Shown here one piece after another: positions 8,513 through 18,601 of a stretch of DNA of 64,000 nt. Each line of letters opens with the position of its first letter. Within the stretch, counting starts at the first letter, position 1. This stretch comes from Streptomyces sp. NL15-2K (GTDB lineage Bacteria > Actinomycetota > Actinomycetes > Streptomycetales > Streptomycetaceae): positions 6,057,501 to 6,121,500 of the forward strand of contig NZ_CP130630.1 of the NCBI RefSeq assembly GCF_030551255.1, in the 5' to 3' direction. The notes beneath the pieces were generated by a model that saw nothing but the letters and a program-made list of their open reading frames with translations, was not told the origin of the DNA and did not search any database. The position numbers were made by a program, and so were the translations under genes.

Positions 8513-9733
8513 ATGGCGCAGGTGAGGGCGGTTGCGGAGGTCGGGCATGCCCGATACACCTACCGGCTGCGCGTGTCGTCCACCGCCCGCACCGCCCTGG
8601 CGGCGGAGTGGGACCGTTGTCGCTGGGTGTGGAACGAGTGCGTTGCCAAGTCCAGGGCCGTACACCTGCACAACAAGTCCACCGGCCAGAAGACCACGTG
8701 CGGCCCGGCTCAGCTCGACAGGATGCTGACCGAAGCCCGTGCGCGTACGCCGTGGCTGCGTGAGGGCTCATCGGTTCCCCAGCAGCAGATCATCCGCGAC
8801 TTCGGCAAGTCCCGTGCGAAGGCGCACAAGGACATCAAGGAACGCCTGCCGCAGAAGCAGCGGGCCGGGATGCCGACGTGGAAGACCAGGCGTGAGGCGC
8901 TGCCCACCCTCAACTACACGCAGCGCGGGTTCCGTCTGAAGGAAGGCCGGCTGCACCTGGCCGGGGGCATCGTGGTGACGGTGGTGTGGTCGCGGGAGCT
9001 GCCCGCCGAACCGTCCTCGGTGCGCGTATACCAGGACACCCTGGGGCACTGGTACTGCTCGTTCGTCGTCCCTGCGACCGCGGAGCCCTTGCCGGAGACC
9101 GGCCGCGTGATCGGCATCGACTGGGGCGTGAAGGAGACCGCCACCACCACCTCCGACGCCCACGACCTCCCCCACGCCCAGCACGGCAGGAAGGCGAAGC
9201 AGGAGCTGACCCGGTACGACCGGATGATGGCCCGCCGCAAGCCGAAGAAGGGCCGGCCCGGATCGAAGGGCTATCGCGAGGCGAAGAAGCTGCGGGCGAG
9301 GGCGCACAAGAAGATCGCCAGGCAGCGGCAGGACACCGGCCGCAAGTGGGCCAAGAAGGTCGTGCGCGACCACGACGCCATCGCGGTGGAGGACTTCCGC
9401 CCGAGGTTCCTCGCCAAGACCGCCATGGCACGCAAGGCCGCCGACGCCGCCATCGGTGCCACCAAACGGGCCCTGATCGAGATGGGCCGCAAGCACGGGC
9501 GGGACGTCCGCCTGGTACACCCCGCGCACACCACGATGGACTGCGCGCACTGCGATGCGAGAGCCAAGCACGCACTGCCGCTGGGTGAGCGCACCTACAC
9601 CTGCACCGAGTGCGGAGCCGTCTGCCCCAGGGACAAGAACTCTGCCCGCGTGATGCTCGTCCGGGCTGGTCTCAACCCGGCTGGTGCCGATGGCGCAAGA
9701 CCTCCTGGAGCGCTGCTCCAGGAGGCTGCCTGA
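8513..9733 (+). CDS. tnpB: TnpB RNA-guided endonuclease (OrfB, IS200/IS605)
   Basis: A 406-aa protein with the complete TnpB layout: an N-terminal OrfB helix-turn-helix region ('RCRWVWNECVAKSR'), a RuvC core with D203 in GIDWG, E293 in AVEDF and D374 in CPRDKNSA, and a CxxC...CxxC zinc ribbon between the last two (about 344-370). All three RuvC acidic residues are present, so the nuclease looks intact. ATG 8513 follows GAGGGGG. TnpB uses a right-end-derived RNA to cut DNA next to a transposon-specific motif and helps retain the element. The 3' end of the gene overlaps the expected guide-RNA scaffold. Confidence 0.93.
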   Translation: MAQVRAVAEVGHARYTYRLRVSSTARTALAAEWDRCRWVWNECVAKSRAVHLHNKSTGQKTTCGPAQLDRMLTEARARTPWLREGSSVPQQQIIRDFGKSRAKAHKDIKERLPQKQRAGMPTWKTRREALPTLNYTQRGFRLKEGRLHLAGGIVVTVVWSRELPAEPSSVRVYQDTLGHWYCSFVVPATAEPLPETGRVIGIDWGVKETATTTSDAHDLPHAQHGRKAKQELTRYDRMMARRKPKKGRPGSKGYREAKKLRARAHKKIARQRQDTGRKWAKKVVRDHDAIAVEDFRPRFLAKTAMARKAADAAIGATKRALIEMGRKHGRDVRLVHPAHTTMDCAHCDARAKHALPLGERTYTCTECGAVCPRDKNSARVMLVRAGLNPAGADGARPPGALLQEAA

Positions 9734-9773
9734 GCCAGGAATCCCCTCCCCTTCAGGGAGGGGAGGATTCAAT
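9600..9773 (+). ncRNA. Putative reRNA/omegaRNA scaffold of TnpB
   Basis: In this family the guide RNA runs from the 3' part of tnpB through the right end and continues into flanking DNA, which acts as guide. Here the 3' part of tnpB, the 8-bp-stem hairpin (9744-9764) and the closing ATTCAA fit. The guide would start at 9774. The 5' limit given is arbitrary. Confidence 0.5.
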
Positions 9774-9964
9774 ACCCGCCCAACCACCTTCAGGCGGCGT
9801 TCGCACCCTGGAGGCGCGACCTGCCCGCCACAGAGCAGGTCGCCGCAGAAATCCTGTCCCTACCGTTCCATCAGCATCTCACCAGGGTGGACATCAGCTA
9901 CGTTGTGGCGTCTCTCGAACAGGCTCTCAAGTCGACGCGAGCTGCATCGTGCGCAAACTCCTGA
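9773..9964 (+). pseudogene. C-terminal remnant of a DegT/DnrJ/EryC1-type aminotransferase
   Basis: Reading from the element's right end, the frame gives 'IPANHLQAAFAPW', then 'LPATEQVAAEILSLPFHQHL', then 'DISYVVASLEQAL' and a TGA at 9962. The arrangement 'HLQxAF...LPxTExxAxEILSLPxHxxL...YVxxxL' is the typical C-terminus of PLP-dependent DegT/DnrJ/EryC1/StrS sugar aminotransferases. The other roughly 320 residues are missing: upstream is the TnpB element, and beyond its left end lies a different gene fragment. The remnant and the neighbouring murG paralogue may be relics of a sugar or antibiotic gene set. Confidence 0.65.
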
Positions 9965-10031
9965 CGGTGTACCTGGGGAACTACTGCCGGTCGTACCGCG
10001 CTCCATCCACATCGGCCGCCTGTAGACCGGG

Positions 10032-11240
10032 TCACTGTGACGCGGCGGACAGAACCACATCTGCGAGTCTGTCTGCCGCGTCAGGACGCCCGTACGTGCG
10101 AGCTCGTGCCGCAAGGTCCCGCCGTGCTCCAGGGTCCGTCAGCAGCGACTCCAGGGCATTGCGCAGGCTCGCTGGCGTGACCTCATCGAGGAGCGCCATA
10201 GCCGCCCCAGCGTCCGCGAGATGACGGGCGTTGTGAGCCTGCTCGTTCCCCGCCGCCGTAGCGAGCGGAATGAACACGGTCGCCTTGCCCAGCGCAGTCA
10301 GTTCGGCGAGCGTGCCCGCCCCGCTGCGGGAGATCACCACGTCCGCCAGGGCCAGGACGTCGGGCAGCTCCGGTCCGACAAACCCGGTGAGGTGGTACCT
10401 GGACGCCAGCGCGGCCGGAAGCGCCGCAGTGTGCTGGCGCAGCCCGTCCACGTTGGCGGTACCGCACTGATGAATGACATTCGCGTGGGTCAGCAGCCAC
10501 GGCAGGACGTCACGTACGACGTCGTTGATCTGCTGGGAACCCTGGGCGCCACCGGTGACATAAACGGTGGGCAGCTGGCGATCGAAGCCCCACAGGCCCA
10601 GCGCCTCAACTGCCTTCTCCGCGTGCCCAGTCAGCACTTCCGGTCGCACCGGGTTCCCCGTGACAACGGCGAGGCTCCGGGTGTTCTCCGGCAGCAGAGG
10701 AACGGTGGACTCGGACGAGACTGCGATGCGAGTCGCCGACGCGGCCAGTTTCCGGTTGGCCAGGCCCAGGCGCACTGTCTGCTCGTGGAGGACCAGCGGC
10801 CGGCGGCAGATGCGTGCCGCCAGGCCGGCCGGGACGGCTACGTATCCGCCGGTGGCGAGTACGACGTCGGGCTGGAAGTCGGCGATGAGCTTGCGGGCCT
10901 GCGCGACGCCGAGCGGTACGCGCGCCATGTCCTTCACGTTGGCAGGGGACACCAGTTTCAGCGGGTTGCTGGAGCGTCGGATCTTGCCGGTGGCGACTGT
11001 GGCAAAAGGGATCCCTTCGGCAGGTGCGAGGCGAGCCTCCAAGCCATCACTGGTGCCGATCCACAGCACTTCCAGAGTCCGCCCGGCGGCGGCCAGGCGA
11101 CCCTGGAGGGTGCGGATCGCGGTCAGCGCCGGATATGTGTGCCCGCCCGTTCCTCCGCCGGTCACGACCAGGCGAAAGCTTCGCGACGGGTCGGTGTTGA
11201 ACACGTTGACGTCCGCGCTGTTCACGAATGGAGTTCCCAT
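10032..11240 (-). CDS. murG: MurG-family GlcNAc transferase paralogue
   Basis: A 402-aa GT28-family protein. The N-terminal nucleotide/lipid motif reads 'VVTGGGTGGHTYPAL', followed by 'PDVVLATGGYVAVPAGLAA' and 'LHEQ'. The C-terminal UDP-GlcNAc-binding half has 'VTGGAQGSQQIND' and 'ISRSGAGTLAELTALGKATV'. MurG adds GlcNAc to lipid I at the inner membrane. The gene stands alone, far from any dcw cluster, between a TnpB element and CIS effector genes. The first about 22 residues before the Gly-rich loop are extra relative to the usual start; GTG codons at residues 6 and 13 are alternatives. It may be a second, specialised enzyme or a glycosyltransferase left from a lost biosynthetic cluster. Confidence 0.8.
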   Translation of the reverse strand: MGTPFVNSADVNVFNTDPSRSFRLVVTGGGTGGHTYPALTAIRTLQGRLAAAGRTLEVLWIGTSDGLEARLAPAEGIPFATVATGKIRRSSNPLKLVSPANVKDMARVPLGVAQARKLIADFQPDVVLATGGYVAVPAGLAARICRRPLVLHEQTVRLGLANRKLAASATRIAVSSESTVPLLPENTRSLAVVTGNPVRPEVLTGHAEKAVEALGLWGFDRQLPTVYVTGGAQGSQQINDVVRDVLPWLLTHANVIHQCGTANVDGLRQHTAALPAALASRYHLTGFVGPELPDVLALADVVISRSGAGTLAELTALGKATVFIPLATAAGNEQAHNARHLADAGAAMALLDEVTPASLRNALESLLTDPGARRDLAARARTYGRPDAADRLADVVLSAASQ

Positions 11241-11755
11241 CTAGGGCTTCTGAACTTGCCCGTCACGGTAGCGGATCCGCACCCCCTCCCATGGACTTCA
11301 CAAGTTCTCTCGCGCCCCGCTCGTCTGCTCCCCCGTGGCGGATGGGTGGGGCCTCACCGCACCTGCCCGAGGTTGCGGCGTCCAGGACGTCAGTCGACCA
11401 GAACGCCGTCCCGCCGGGGGCGTCGCTCACTCCTGAGCGCGGGGGCAGTGTGATGTGCGTCCTCTGTCCCCGCATGGCGCCGGCCCAAGTTGGCTGAGCC
11501 ACCGCCCCGTCCTCCATATAGGACATGGGCTGGGGCTGACCGCCCGGCCCGTTTCGGCAGCCCGGCGGCCCGCCCCCTTCACGACCCTTTGCGGTCAGGG
11601 CCATTGCCGCAGGCGCTGCCCGTAGCGTCCGAGAAAGGAGTTCCGGGCATTGCCCGTTCCGTCACCCCTGTCTGCCCTCAGGTTGCCTGGCGTCGTGCTC
11701 GTCCGCCGCGTATCCAGGAAGGGTTGCTATTCCCGCGTGCGAAAGGCTCCTCTTC
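11241..11755. other. Divergent intergenic region between murG paralogue and DUF4157 gene
   Basis: About 515 bp with no convincing gene. Open frames here lack ribosome-binding sites and codon bias. It must hold promoters for both flanking genes; TATAGGACA near 11517 is a possible -10-like element but I cannot assign it firmly. Confidence 0.4.
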
Positions 11756-13525
11756 GTGCACGTCCGAGACAACGACAAGACCTCACGGACCGAACGCGCC
11801 CGGACTCCGGACCGCACGCCCGCGGGGGCCGGGACACCGCTGAGAGGTCTCATGGCGTTGCAGGCCGGAGCCGGGAACGCCGTCGTCGTCCAGATGCTCC
11901 GCCAGGCCGGCCACCCCTGGGCCCGGGAACAGCGGCACCAGCACAGCTCCGACTGCGGCCACCACCAGACCGAACCGGCCAAGCAACCGGCCGGGCAACA
12001 GGCCAAGCAGCCGGCCGTACAGCGGCGCTCCGCCGTCCACGACGTGCTCCGCACCCCCGGCCGCGCGCTGGACGACGCCACCCGCACCGACATGGAAGGC
12101 CGGCTCGGCGCCGACTTCTCCGACGTCCGCATCCACAACGACAGCGCCGCCAAAGCCTCCGCCGCCGAAGTCGGCGCCCGCGCCTATACCAGCGGCAGCC
12201 ACATCGTCATCGGCGACGGCGGAGCGGACCGGCATACCCTCGCCCACGAACTGACCCACGTGATCCAGCAGCGCCGTGGCCCGGTCGCGGGAACGCCCAC
12301 CGCCGACGGGCTCAGCGTCAGCGATCCGTCGGACGCCTTCGAGAAGGAGGCCGAGGCCCAGGCGACGCGCGCGCTCTCCGGGCCGTCGCCGAAGCGGAGC
12401 GCTCCGGGCGAGCCCGCTCGCCAGGACACCGTCCATGGCCAGGTGCAGCGCGTGGCCGCTCCCACGGACCTCTCCGTCCAGCGCCTCTCCATCGAAGACG
12501 CACCTTCGACGTGGCAAGGCCAACCGGTGCGGCGCTCCGGCGAGGGAATAGCCGGAGTCTTCTTCGTGGGCCCGGCGGAGGCGGAGGTCGTGGTCAAACC
12601 AATGCCGTCCACGGGCAATGTGGAATACGCCCATCTGGTTATGGATCACATGGACATCCGGGCGCCCCGGATGGTCCGCCATGCGATCGAATCACCTGAG
12701 GGACAGGCGATCCGTGACCTCCTGATGAAGAACCAGCAAGCCGGCCGGTCCCCGGACGAGATTCCGAAGCAGCTGAGCACGGCTCAGGCATTCCTTGTCA
12801 TGGAGAAAGTCCCGGGGGCGACGCTGCAAACGGACTCCGATGGGGCACTGAAATTCCTGGGCGACCAGGCGAACTTGCGGCAAGCCGGCCGCACGATGGT
12901 CGCCGATGCCTTCCTCGGCAACGATGACCGGGTGATGGGCGGCAGGGTCAACCTCGGGAATTTCCTCTACCAGGCGGCGACAGCCATCGTGCCGGCGGCA
13001 CAGCTCACCGCGATCGACAACAACTCCAGGTTCACGGCCCCGCAGGTCCTTCCCAGCCGGACGGGCGGCAAGCAGCTGGACCAAAGGCTTGAGTCGAAGC
13101 TCTTCTACCTCCGGACGCTTCGCGCTCCCGCCCGCGAGAACATGCACATCGCCAGGTTCCTCCAGAAGTTCCGTCAAGTCCACCGCGAGAGCCCGGAGGT
13201 CACTGCGATTCTGGACGACGCCGCACAGTCGGGCCCTATCAGGGACCGGCTGGGAGAAGGGATCACAGCCGCGTTCGCCGATCTCGCGAAGGTGTTCACC
13301 GACAACGTCTTTCTGCTGCGTGCCATCGCTTCGGGCTATGACGAGGAGAGTGCCGAGGACCGGTCCGTCTCCGGAGCCAAAGCCGCCGCGAAGTACGTCA
13401 CGGACACCCAGAAAGGCCTGACTCATGATGAGGCGGTCAACGAGCTGATCACCTATGTGGAGCGACGCATCGCCAAGGACAAGCTGCCCACTGGCCTCAA
13501 GTGGATGGGCCAGCTGGTCGCCTGA
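11756..13525 (+). CDS. DUF4157 CIS-associated protein with kinase-like (actin-fragmin kinase/PI3K-type) C-terminus
   Basis: A 589-aa protein. The leader has 'MALQAGAGNAVVVQMLRQAG', the DUF4157-associated motif. A DUF4157 domain (about 95-205) follows, with 'GADFSDVRIHNDSAA' and the metallopeptidase motif H164-E-L-T-H168. A short 'VQRLS' linker leads into residues about 255-480, which show a kinase-like series: K281 in 'VVVKPM', 'AFLVMEKVPG', 'ADAFLGNDDR' (D384, N389, D391), 'NLGNFLY' (N402) and 'AIDNN' (D421). This order of Lys, D...N.DR, N and IDN matches actin-fragmin-kinase/PI3K-like catalytic cores. DUF4157 proteins are the main CIS-linked payload class. GTG 11756 follows AAAGG; the kinase assignment is an inference from motifs. 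Confidence 0.75.
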   Translation: MHVRDNDKTSRTERARTPDRTPAGAGTPLRGLMALQAGAGNAVVVQMLRQAGHPWAREQRHQHSSDCGHHQTEPAKQPAGQQAKQPAVQRRSAVHDVLRTPGRALDDATRTDMEGRLGADFSDVRIHNDSAAKASAAEVGARAYTSGSHIVIGDGGADRHTLAHELTHVIQQRRGPVAGTPTADGLSVSDPSDAFEKEAEAQATRALSGPSPKRSAPGEPARQDTVHGQVQRVAAPTDLSVQRLSIEDAPSTWQGQPVRRSGEGIAGVFFVGPAEAEVVVKPMPSTGNVEYAHLVMDHMDIRAPRMVRHAIESPEGQAIRDLLMKNQQAGRSPDEIPKQLSTAQAFLVMEKVPGATLQTDSDGALKFLGDQANLRQAGRTMVADAFLGNDDRVMGGRVNLGNFLYQAATAIVPAAQLTAIDNNSRFTAPQVLPSRTGGKQLDQRLESKLFYLRTLRAPARENMHIARFLQKFRQVHRESPEVTAILDDAAQSGPIRDRLGEGITAAFADLAKVFTDNVFLLRAIASGYDEESAEDRSVSGAKAAAKYVTDTQKGLTHDEAVNELITYVERRIAKDKLPTGLKWMGQLVA

Positions 13526-13654
13526 TCTTGGATGACCGTTCGGGCAGGCCGGATTGGCCCTTTGTCCACCCCCTTTGCCCTTCCCTCGCGGCGGCTCCAG
13601 CGGCAGAGTCGCATTCTGAGGCGATGCAACGGATCTCGTTCGAACGGATCTTCA

Positions 13655-15838
13655 ATGCGGCACACCACCGAGTCCCAACAGAACGCCGGCTCCGAACGCG
13701 AACAGGCCAAGCCACGCAGCCCCGTTCGGAGCCCCGGCACGCTTCCGGCCGCCATGGCCGCCGCCGGACGCGGCAGGCCGTCTCAGGCGGGTTCGCCGGC
13801 CGCCCTGCAACGAGCGATCGGGAACGCGGCCGTCGCACGGATGGTCGAGCGCGAGCGGAAGCGGGAAGGCGCCGACCGCGGCGCCGTGCAGGCCTTCGGG
13901 GGCGGCGACGCGAGCCGACCCGACGCCGTGCGGGAGGCCGCGAGAACAGCCGGGCGCGGCGGCAGTCGGCTGCCGGACGGTGTGCGCACGACCATGGAGA
14001 ACGCCTTCGGCACCAGACTCGACCACGTCAGGGTCTCGGTCGACGAGCAGGCCACCGCGAGCATCGACGCCAAGGCGTACACCGTCGGCGACAACATCGT
14101 CGTCCAGAGCGCGAGCGTCCTGCGCGACGTCGAGACGATGGCCCACGAGATTCACCACACCACCCAGCACGACGCCCCCGCCGGCCTCAGCGATCCCGAC
14201 AACAGATGGGAGCGCGAGGCGTCCGATGTCGGAGCCCGGGTCGCCCGCGGCGAGAGCGTCCAGCACTGCGCCGCCGACGGCGAGGAACACGAGGGCAGCG
14301 GCGTCAACCGTGCAGCGATCCAGCGCCGCGTGGGCTTCGAGTTCGAGTCGCAGTGGCGTATGCGCGATCACAACAACCTGACCGCGGAGGACGAGCAGAA
14401 CTACCAGAACGAGGTCGCGGAGCGTGACGCCGTCCGCAGCACGCAGGTCCTGGCGACGATCGCCGAACGGCGGCACCATGTCGAACTCCTGGACGCGACC
14501 GAACAGGCCATGTCCCCAGCGGATCTGAAGGGCAGGTGGCTCGCCCCGCTGCCCGGGGGCAATCCTGACGAGTACCAGCTCACCGACGAGGGCAGAGCGC
14601 GGCTCGGACGGCTGCGGCAGGAGGCTTCCGGTGAGTACGACAAGCTCATGACCGCCGTCGAACTCCCGCTGCTAGGGAAGAAGCTGATCCGGGAGACTCC
14701 CATCCGTGGCCGCGACGTCCCCAAGATGGGCAGCGTCGGCGGCGGCAAGAGCTACCGGCTCACCTCGGACGTCAGCCCGACAGGCGGCTCGGGTCTGGAA
14801 TGGGTGACCGATCCGCTGAGCACGAGGGACGATGTCGTCGAGGTGATGAACACGATCACCCGGGTCTCGGCCGCCTTGGACGCCCGGCAGGGCGAGGAGT
14901 CCTTCCTGCTCGACGACGTCCAGGTCGAGGGCTTCAAGGGGAACCCCGGGATCATGGTGTTCCCGCTGCGTGGCGCGCTCCTCTATGAGCCGCAGATGAC
15001 CGGTGGTTTCAAGCTTGACGAGCTGCCCCGGCTGCTGGAGTACCTCGAGGTGCCGAACAAGGCTCCCGGGGTCATCGGGCGTTCCGCCCACGAACAGCGC
15101 AAGGAGGCCAAGCAGGATCTGCACCGGACCACCGTCGTCGCGGCCAACACCATCCGTCGGACGGCCGAGGAACAGGCCAAAGGGCTCCCGCAGGAGAGCG
15201 TCAGGGGCGAGTCGACGGACGGTCTGGTCGGTCTGGTCACCCTGATCGGCAGCTATCTTTCCTACGGCTCCGACCTGGAGATCAATCCGAACTCGAAGTC
15301 GATCGCGGGCGGTCTGATGTCCCGGACCTCCTTCGCCCACAACTTCACGCTGCTGCCCCATCCGCTGCGGATGTATTTCCGCGAGGACCCGAACAGGTTC
15401 GTCGCGTTCGCCCTCAAGGCGGCCGGTCTCCCGGAGGACGGGAACGACCTGCTGTACTCCAGGCCCGTCGAGCACGGGGACGCCGGCCGTCGCGAGCAGA
15501 GGCAGATCCCGCTGACCCGCGCCGAATGGCTGAAGGGCATACCGGCCGGCAAGGACCTGCTGCGGAACTACAAGCACCTGACCGAGGCGGAGAAGAACCA
15601 GGTCGGCAACCGCAAGGACGACTGGGATCACATCCACGGCTCGCTCGGCGCGCTGGGCTCGGTGGACGACAAGGTGGGCAAGTCCGGCAAGGAGGAGGTC
15701 GCCCTGGTCGCCGAGCTGCGCCGGATGAGGGCGGACCTGCACACCGCTGACCTCAAGCCCCTGGCCCTCGCCGCCTTCGACCTGGTCCAGCGCCTGAACG
15801 AGGGGAAGTCCCTCGAATACAAGAAGAAGAGTCGATAG
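13655..15838 (+). CDS. DUF4157 CIS-associated protein with amidoligase-like C-terminal region
   Basis: The product is 727 aa from ATG 13655, which places H164-E-I-H-H168 at the same residue number as in the preceding DUF4157 protein. An upstream ATG at 13532 is possible, and neither start has a good Shine-Dalgarno sequence. The leader motif is 'AALQRAIGNAAVARMVER'. After DUF4157 (about 95-205) and 'AIQRR', the C-terminal region begins 'VGFEFES' (about 226) and contains 'GSGLEWVTDPL' (about 378) and a long helical tail. A 'GFEFE ... LEWVTDP' spacing recalls glutamate-cysteine-ligase/amidoligase folds; I rate that as weak. The gene is 129 nt from its DUF4157 neighbour, so the two may be co-transcribed and serve as alternative CIS payloads. 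Confidence 0.75.
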   Translation: MRHTTESQQNAGSEREQAKPRSPVRSPGTLPAAMAAAGRGRPSQAGSPAALQRAIGNAAVARMVERERKREGADRGAVQAFGGGDASRPDAVREAARTAGRGGSRLPDGVRTTMENAFGTRLDHVRVSVDEQATASIDAKAYTVGDNIVVQSASVLRDVETMAHEIHHTTQHDAPAGLSDPDNRWEREASDVGARVARGESVQHCAADGEEHEGSGVNRAAIQRRVGFEFESQWRMRDHNNLTAEDEQNYQNEVAERDAVRSTQVLATIAERRHHVELLDATEQAMSPADLKGRWLAPLPGGNPDEYQLTDEGRARLGRLRQEASGEYDKLMTAVELPLLGKKLIRETPIRGRDVPKMGSVGGGKSYRLTSDVSPTGGSGLEWVTDPLSTRDDVVEVMNTITRVSAALDARQGEESFLLDDVQVEGFKGNPGIMVFPLRGALLYEPQMTGGFKLDELPRLLEYLEVPNKAPGVIGRSAHEQRKEAKQDLHRTTVVAANTIRRTAEEQAKGLPQESVRGESTDGLVGLVTLIGSYLSYGSDLEINPNSKSIAGGLMSRTSFAHNFTLLPHPLRMYFREDPNRFVAFALKAAGLPEDGNDLLYSRPVEHGDAGRREQRQIPLTRAEWLKGIPAGKDLLRNYKHLTEAEKNQVGNRKDDWDHIHGSLGALGSVDDKVGKSGKEEVALVAELRRMRADLHTADLKPLALAAFDLVQRLNEGKSLEYKKKSR

Positions 15839-15939
15839 CGCCCGCTGTGAACAGAGCCGCCGCGGTCGGCGGCCGTCCGTCGTCCGCATCACCAGGCCCT
15901 CTCCCACTCTGCCCACGGCGAGGCACCAAGTGCCCGGCG

Positions 15940-16320
15940 TCAGCTCCGGAACCGGTGCGGAACCGCCGCCTTGGCCGACCAGCGGACGCGCGGTGGGCAC
16001 GGCGAGCCAGAACGGCTGGAACTCCGGTGCGCCCGGTCCGCGTGGACAGCGGAGGGGCGGCCCGGATACCTGAGGCCCACCGGCAAGGCGCCGGCGGGCG
16101 TGGTGCGTGCGCGGCGGGCGATCATGCCGGTCACCGCGGCGTTGCCCCCGCCGCCGCGCTGCGCCGCGCGGAGGGCGGCGGCGGTGAGCAGCAGCTGTAC
16201 GGCGGCACCGCCCCCCGACCTCTCCCGTCGGGCAGCGGCCTGACCGGGCGTCGGCTGCCGGGTCTCGGTCTGCTCAGTGTGCGGCCTGGATGTCTGCACC
16301 TGCTGCCCTCTCGTCGGCAC
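15940..16320 (-). CDS. Possible small antisense ORF with CIS-cargo leader motif
   Basis: In the 707-bp gap before the sheath gene, a minus-strand frame from GTG 16320 encodes about 126 aa. It contains 'LRAAQRGGGGNAAVTGMIAR', very close to the 'LQRxAGNAAVxRMLxR' leader of the DUF4157 cargo proteins. No HExxH or other domain follows, and the ribosome-binding site is poor. It may be a truncated cargo leader, a decayed effector or chance. The rest of 15,839-16,545 shows no other coding signal apart from the sheath promoter/RBS region. Confidence 0.3.
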   Translation of the reverse strand: MPTRGQQVQTSRPHTEQTETRQPTPGQAAARRERSGGGAAVQLLLTAAALRAAQRGGGGNAAVTGMIARRARTTPAGALPVGLRYPGRPSAVHADRAHRSSSRSGSPCPPRVRWSAKAAVPHRFRS

Positions 16321-16545
16321 ACCCCTGTGGCGGCTCAGTCGACCGCAGGGGGCGAACGAGCCGTCCAGGGCCGCACGCGCAGCGCGGGGGCAAGGGCGGG
16401 TGACCCCCGGGTGGTCCGCGCGGGGAGCCCGGAAAGGCAGCGGTCTTGCCCCCGGCCAGGTCCGCCGGTCCCTGTCGCCGCGGCGGACCCGCCGCCCAGA
16501 CTCGCCCTGGACACAGGTGACCCGTAAGGACGCGAAGGAGCGAGT

Positions 16546-18108
<1,563 letters not shown>

Positions 18109-18160
18109 GACGAGTGAGACGAGTGACCCGCGGGTCCGCAAAGGAAGGTGACAGACAGTC

Positions 18161-18601
18161 ATGGCAACGGGCGATGCTCTTTCCACCCACGTCTTCGGCA
18201 TACAGCTCGGCGGCTACCTGGTCGAGTCGATTCAGGAGATCAGCGGGCTGACCGTCGAGGAGGAGGTTGTCGAGGTCCGCCAGGTCAGCCCGGAGGGCAA
18301 GCAGATCATCCGCAAGCAGCCCGGCGCCCGGCAGGCCGGCGAGGTCACGATCGTCCGGGGAATGGACCAGAGCAGCGAGTTCACCAAGTGGATCAATGAA
18401 ACCCTGAACAAGGGCGCCGTGGACGCCGCGCGGCAGAACCTCACCATCGAGATCAAGGACTCCGAGCTCAACACGGTCCGCCGTATCCAGCTGATGCAGG
18501 GCTGGGCCTCCAAGTGGGAGGGCCCGTCCCTGAGCGCGGGCGACTCGTCCCCGGCCACCGAGACCGTCACCATCGTGTTCGAGGAGATCGTCGTCGAATG
18601 A
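18161..18601 (+). CDS. CIS inner tube protein (gp19/Afp1-like)
   Basis: The 146-aa protein has the T4-gp19-like tube pattern: 'HVFGIQLGGYLVESIQEISGL' near the start (first 20: HVFGIQLGGYLVESIQEISG), 'EEVVEVRQVSPEGKQIIRK' in the middle and 'TETVTIVFEEIVVE' at the end. It stacks as hexameric rings forming the expelled tube. ATG follows GGAAGGTG. The stop overlaps ATG 18598 of the next gene (ATGA). A second, divergent tube-type protein occurs at 22357-22782, so this one probably forms the body of the tube. Confidence 0.92.
   Translation: MATGDALSTHVFGIQLGGYLVESIQEISGLTVEEEVVEVRQVSPEGKQIIRKQPGARQAGEVTIVRGMDQSSEFTKWINETLNKGAVDAARQNLTIEIKDSELNTVRRIQLMQGWASKWEGPSLSAGDSSPATETVTIVFEEIVVE

Larger units (their letters stand above)
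8262..9773 (+). mobile_element. IS200/IS605-family element carrying only tnpB (IS1341-type)
   Basis: The element has a left-end hairpin (stem CCCCGGCG/CGCCGGGG, loop TTCA, 8262-8281) and a right-end hairpin (stem CCCCTCCC/GGGAGGGG, loop CTTCA, 9744-9764). Each is followed by GAGGA, and the right end closes with ATTCAA. Subterminal same-orientation hairpins with no inverted terminal repeats are the hallmark of this family. No TnpA Y1 transposase is present, so the copy would need one in trans. The sequence immediately after ATTCAA (9773) continues as a DegT-type aminotransferase tail, which fixes the right boundary. The left boundary is within about 20 nt of 8262. Confidence 0.75.

Noticed and set aside
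11263..11604. Small minus-strand ORF upstream of the first DUF4157 gene
   Set aside because: No RBS, no recognisable motif and poor codon bias.
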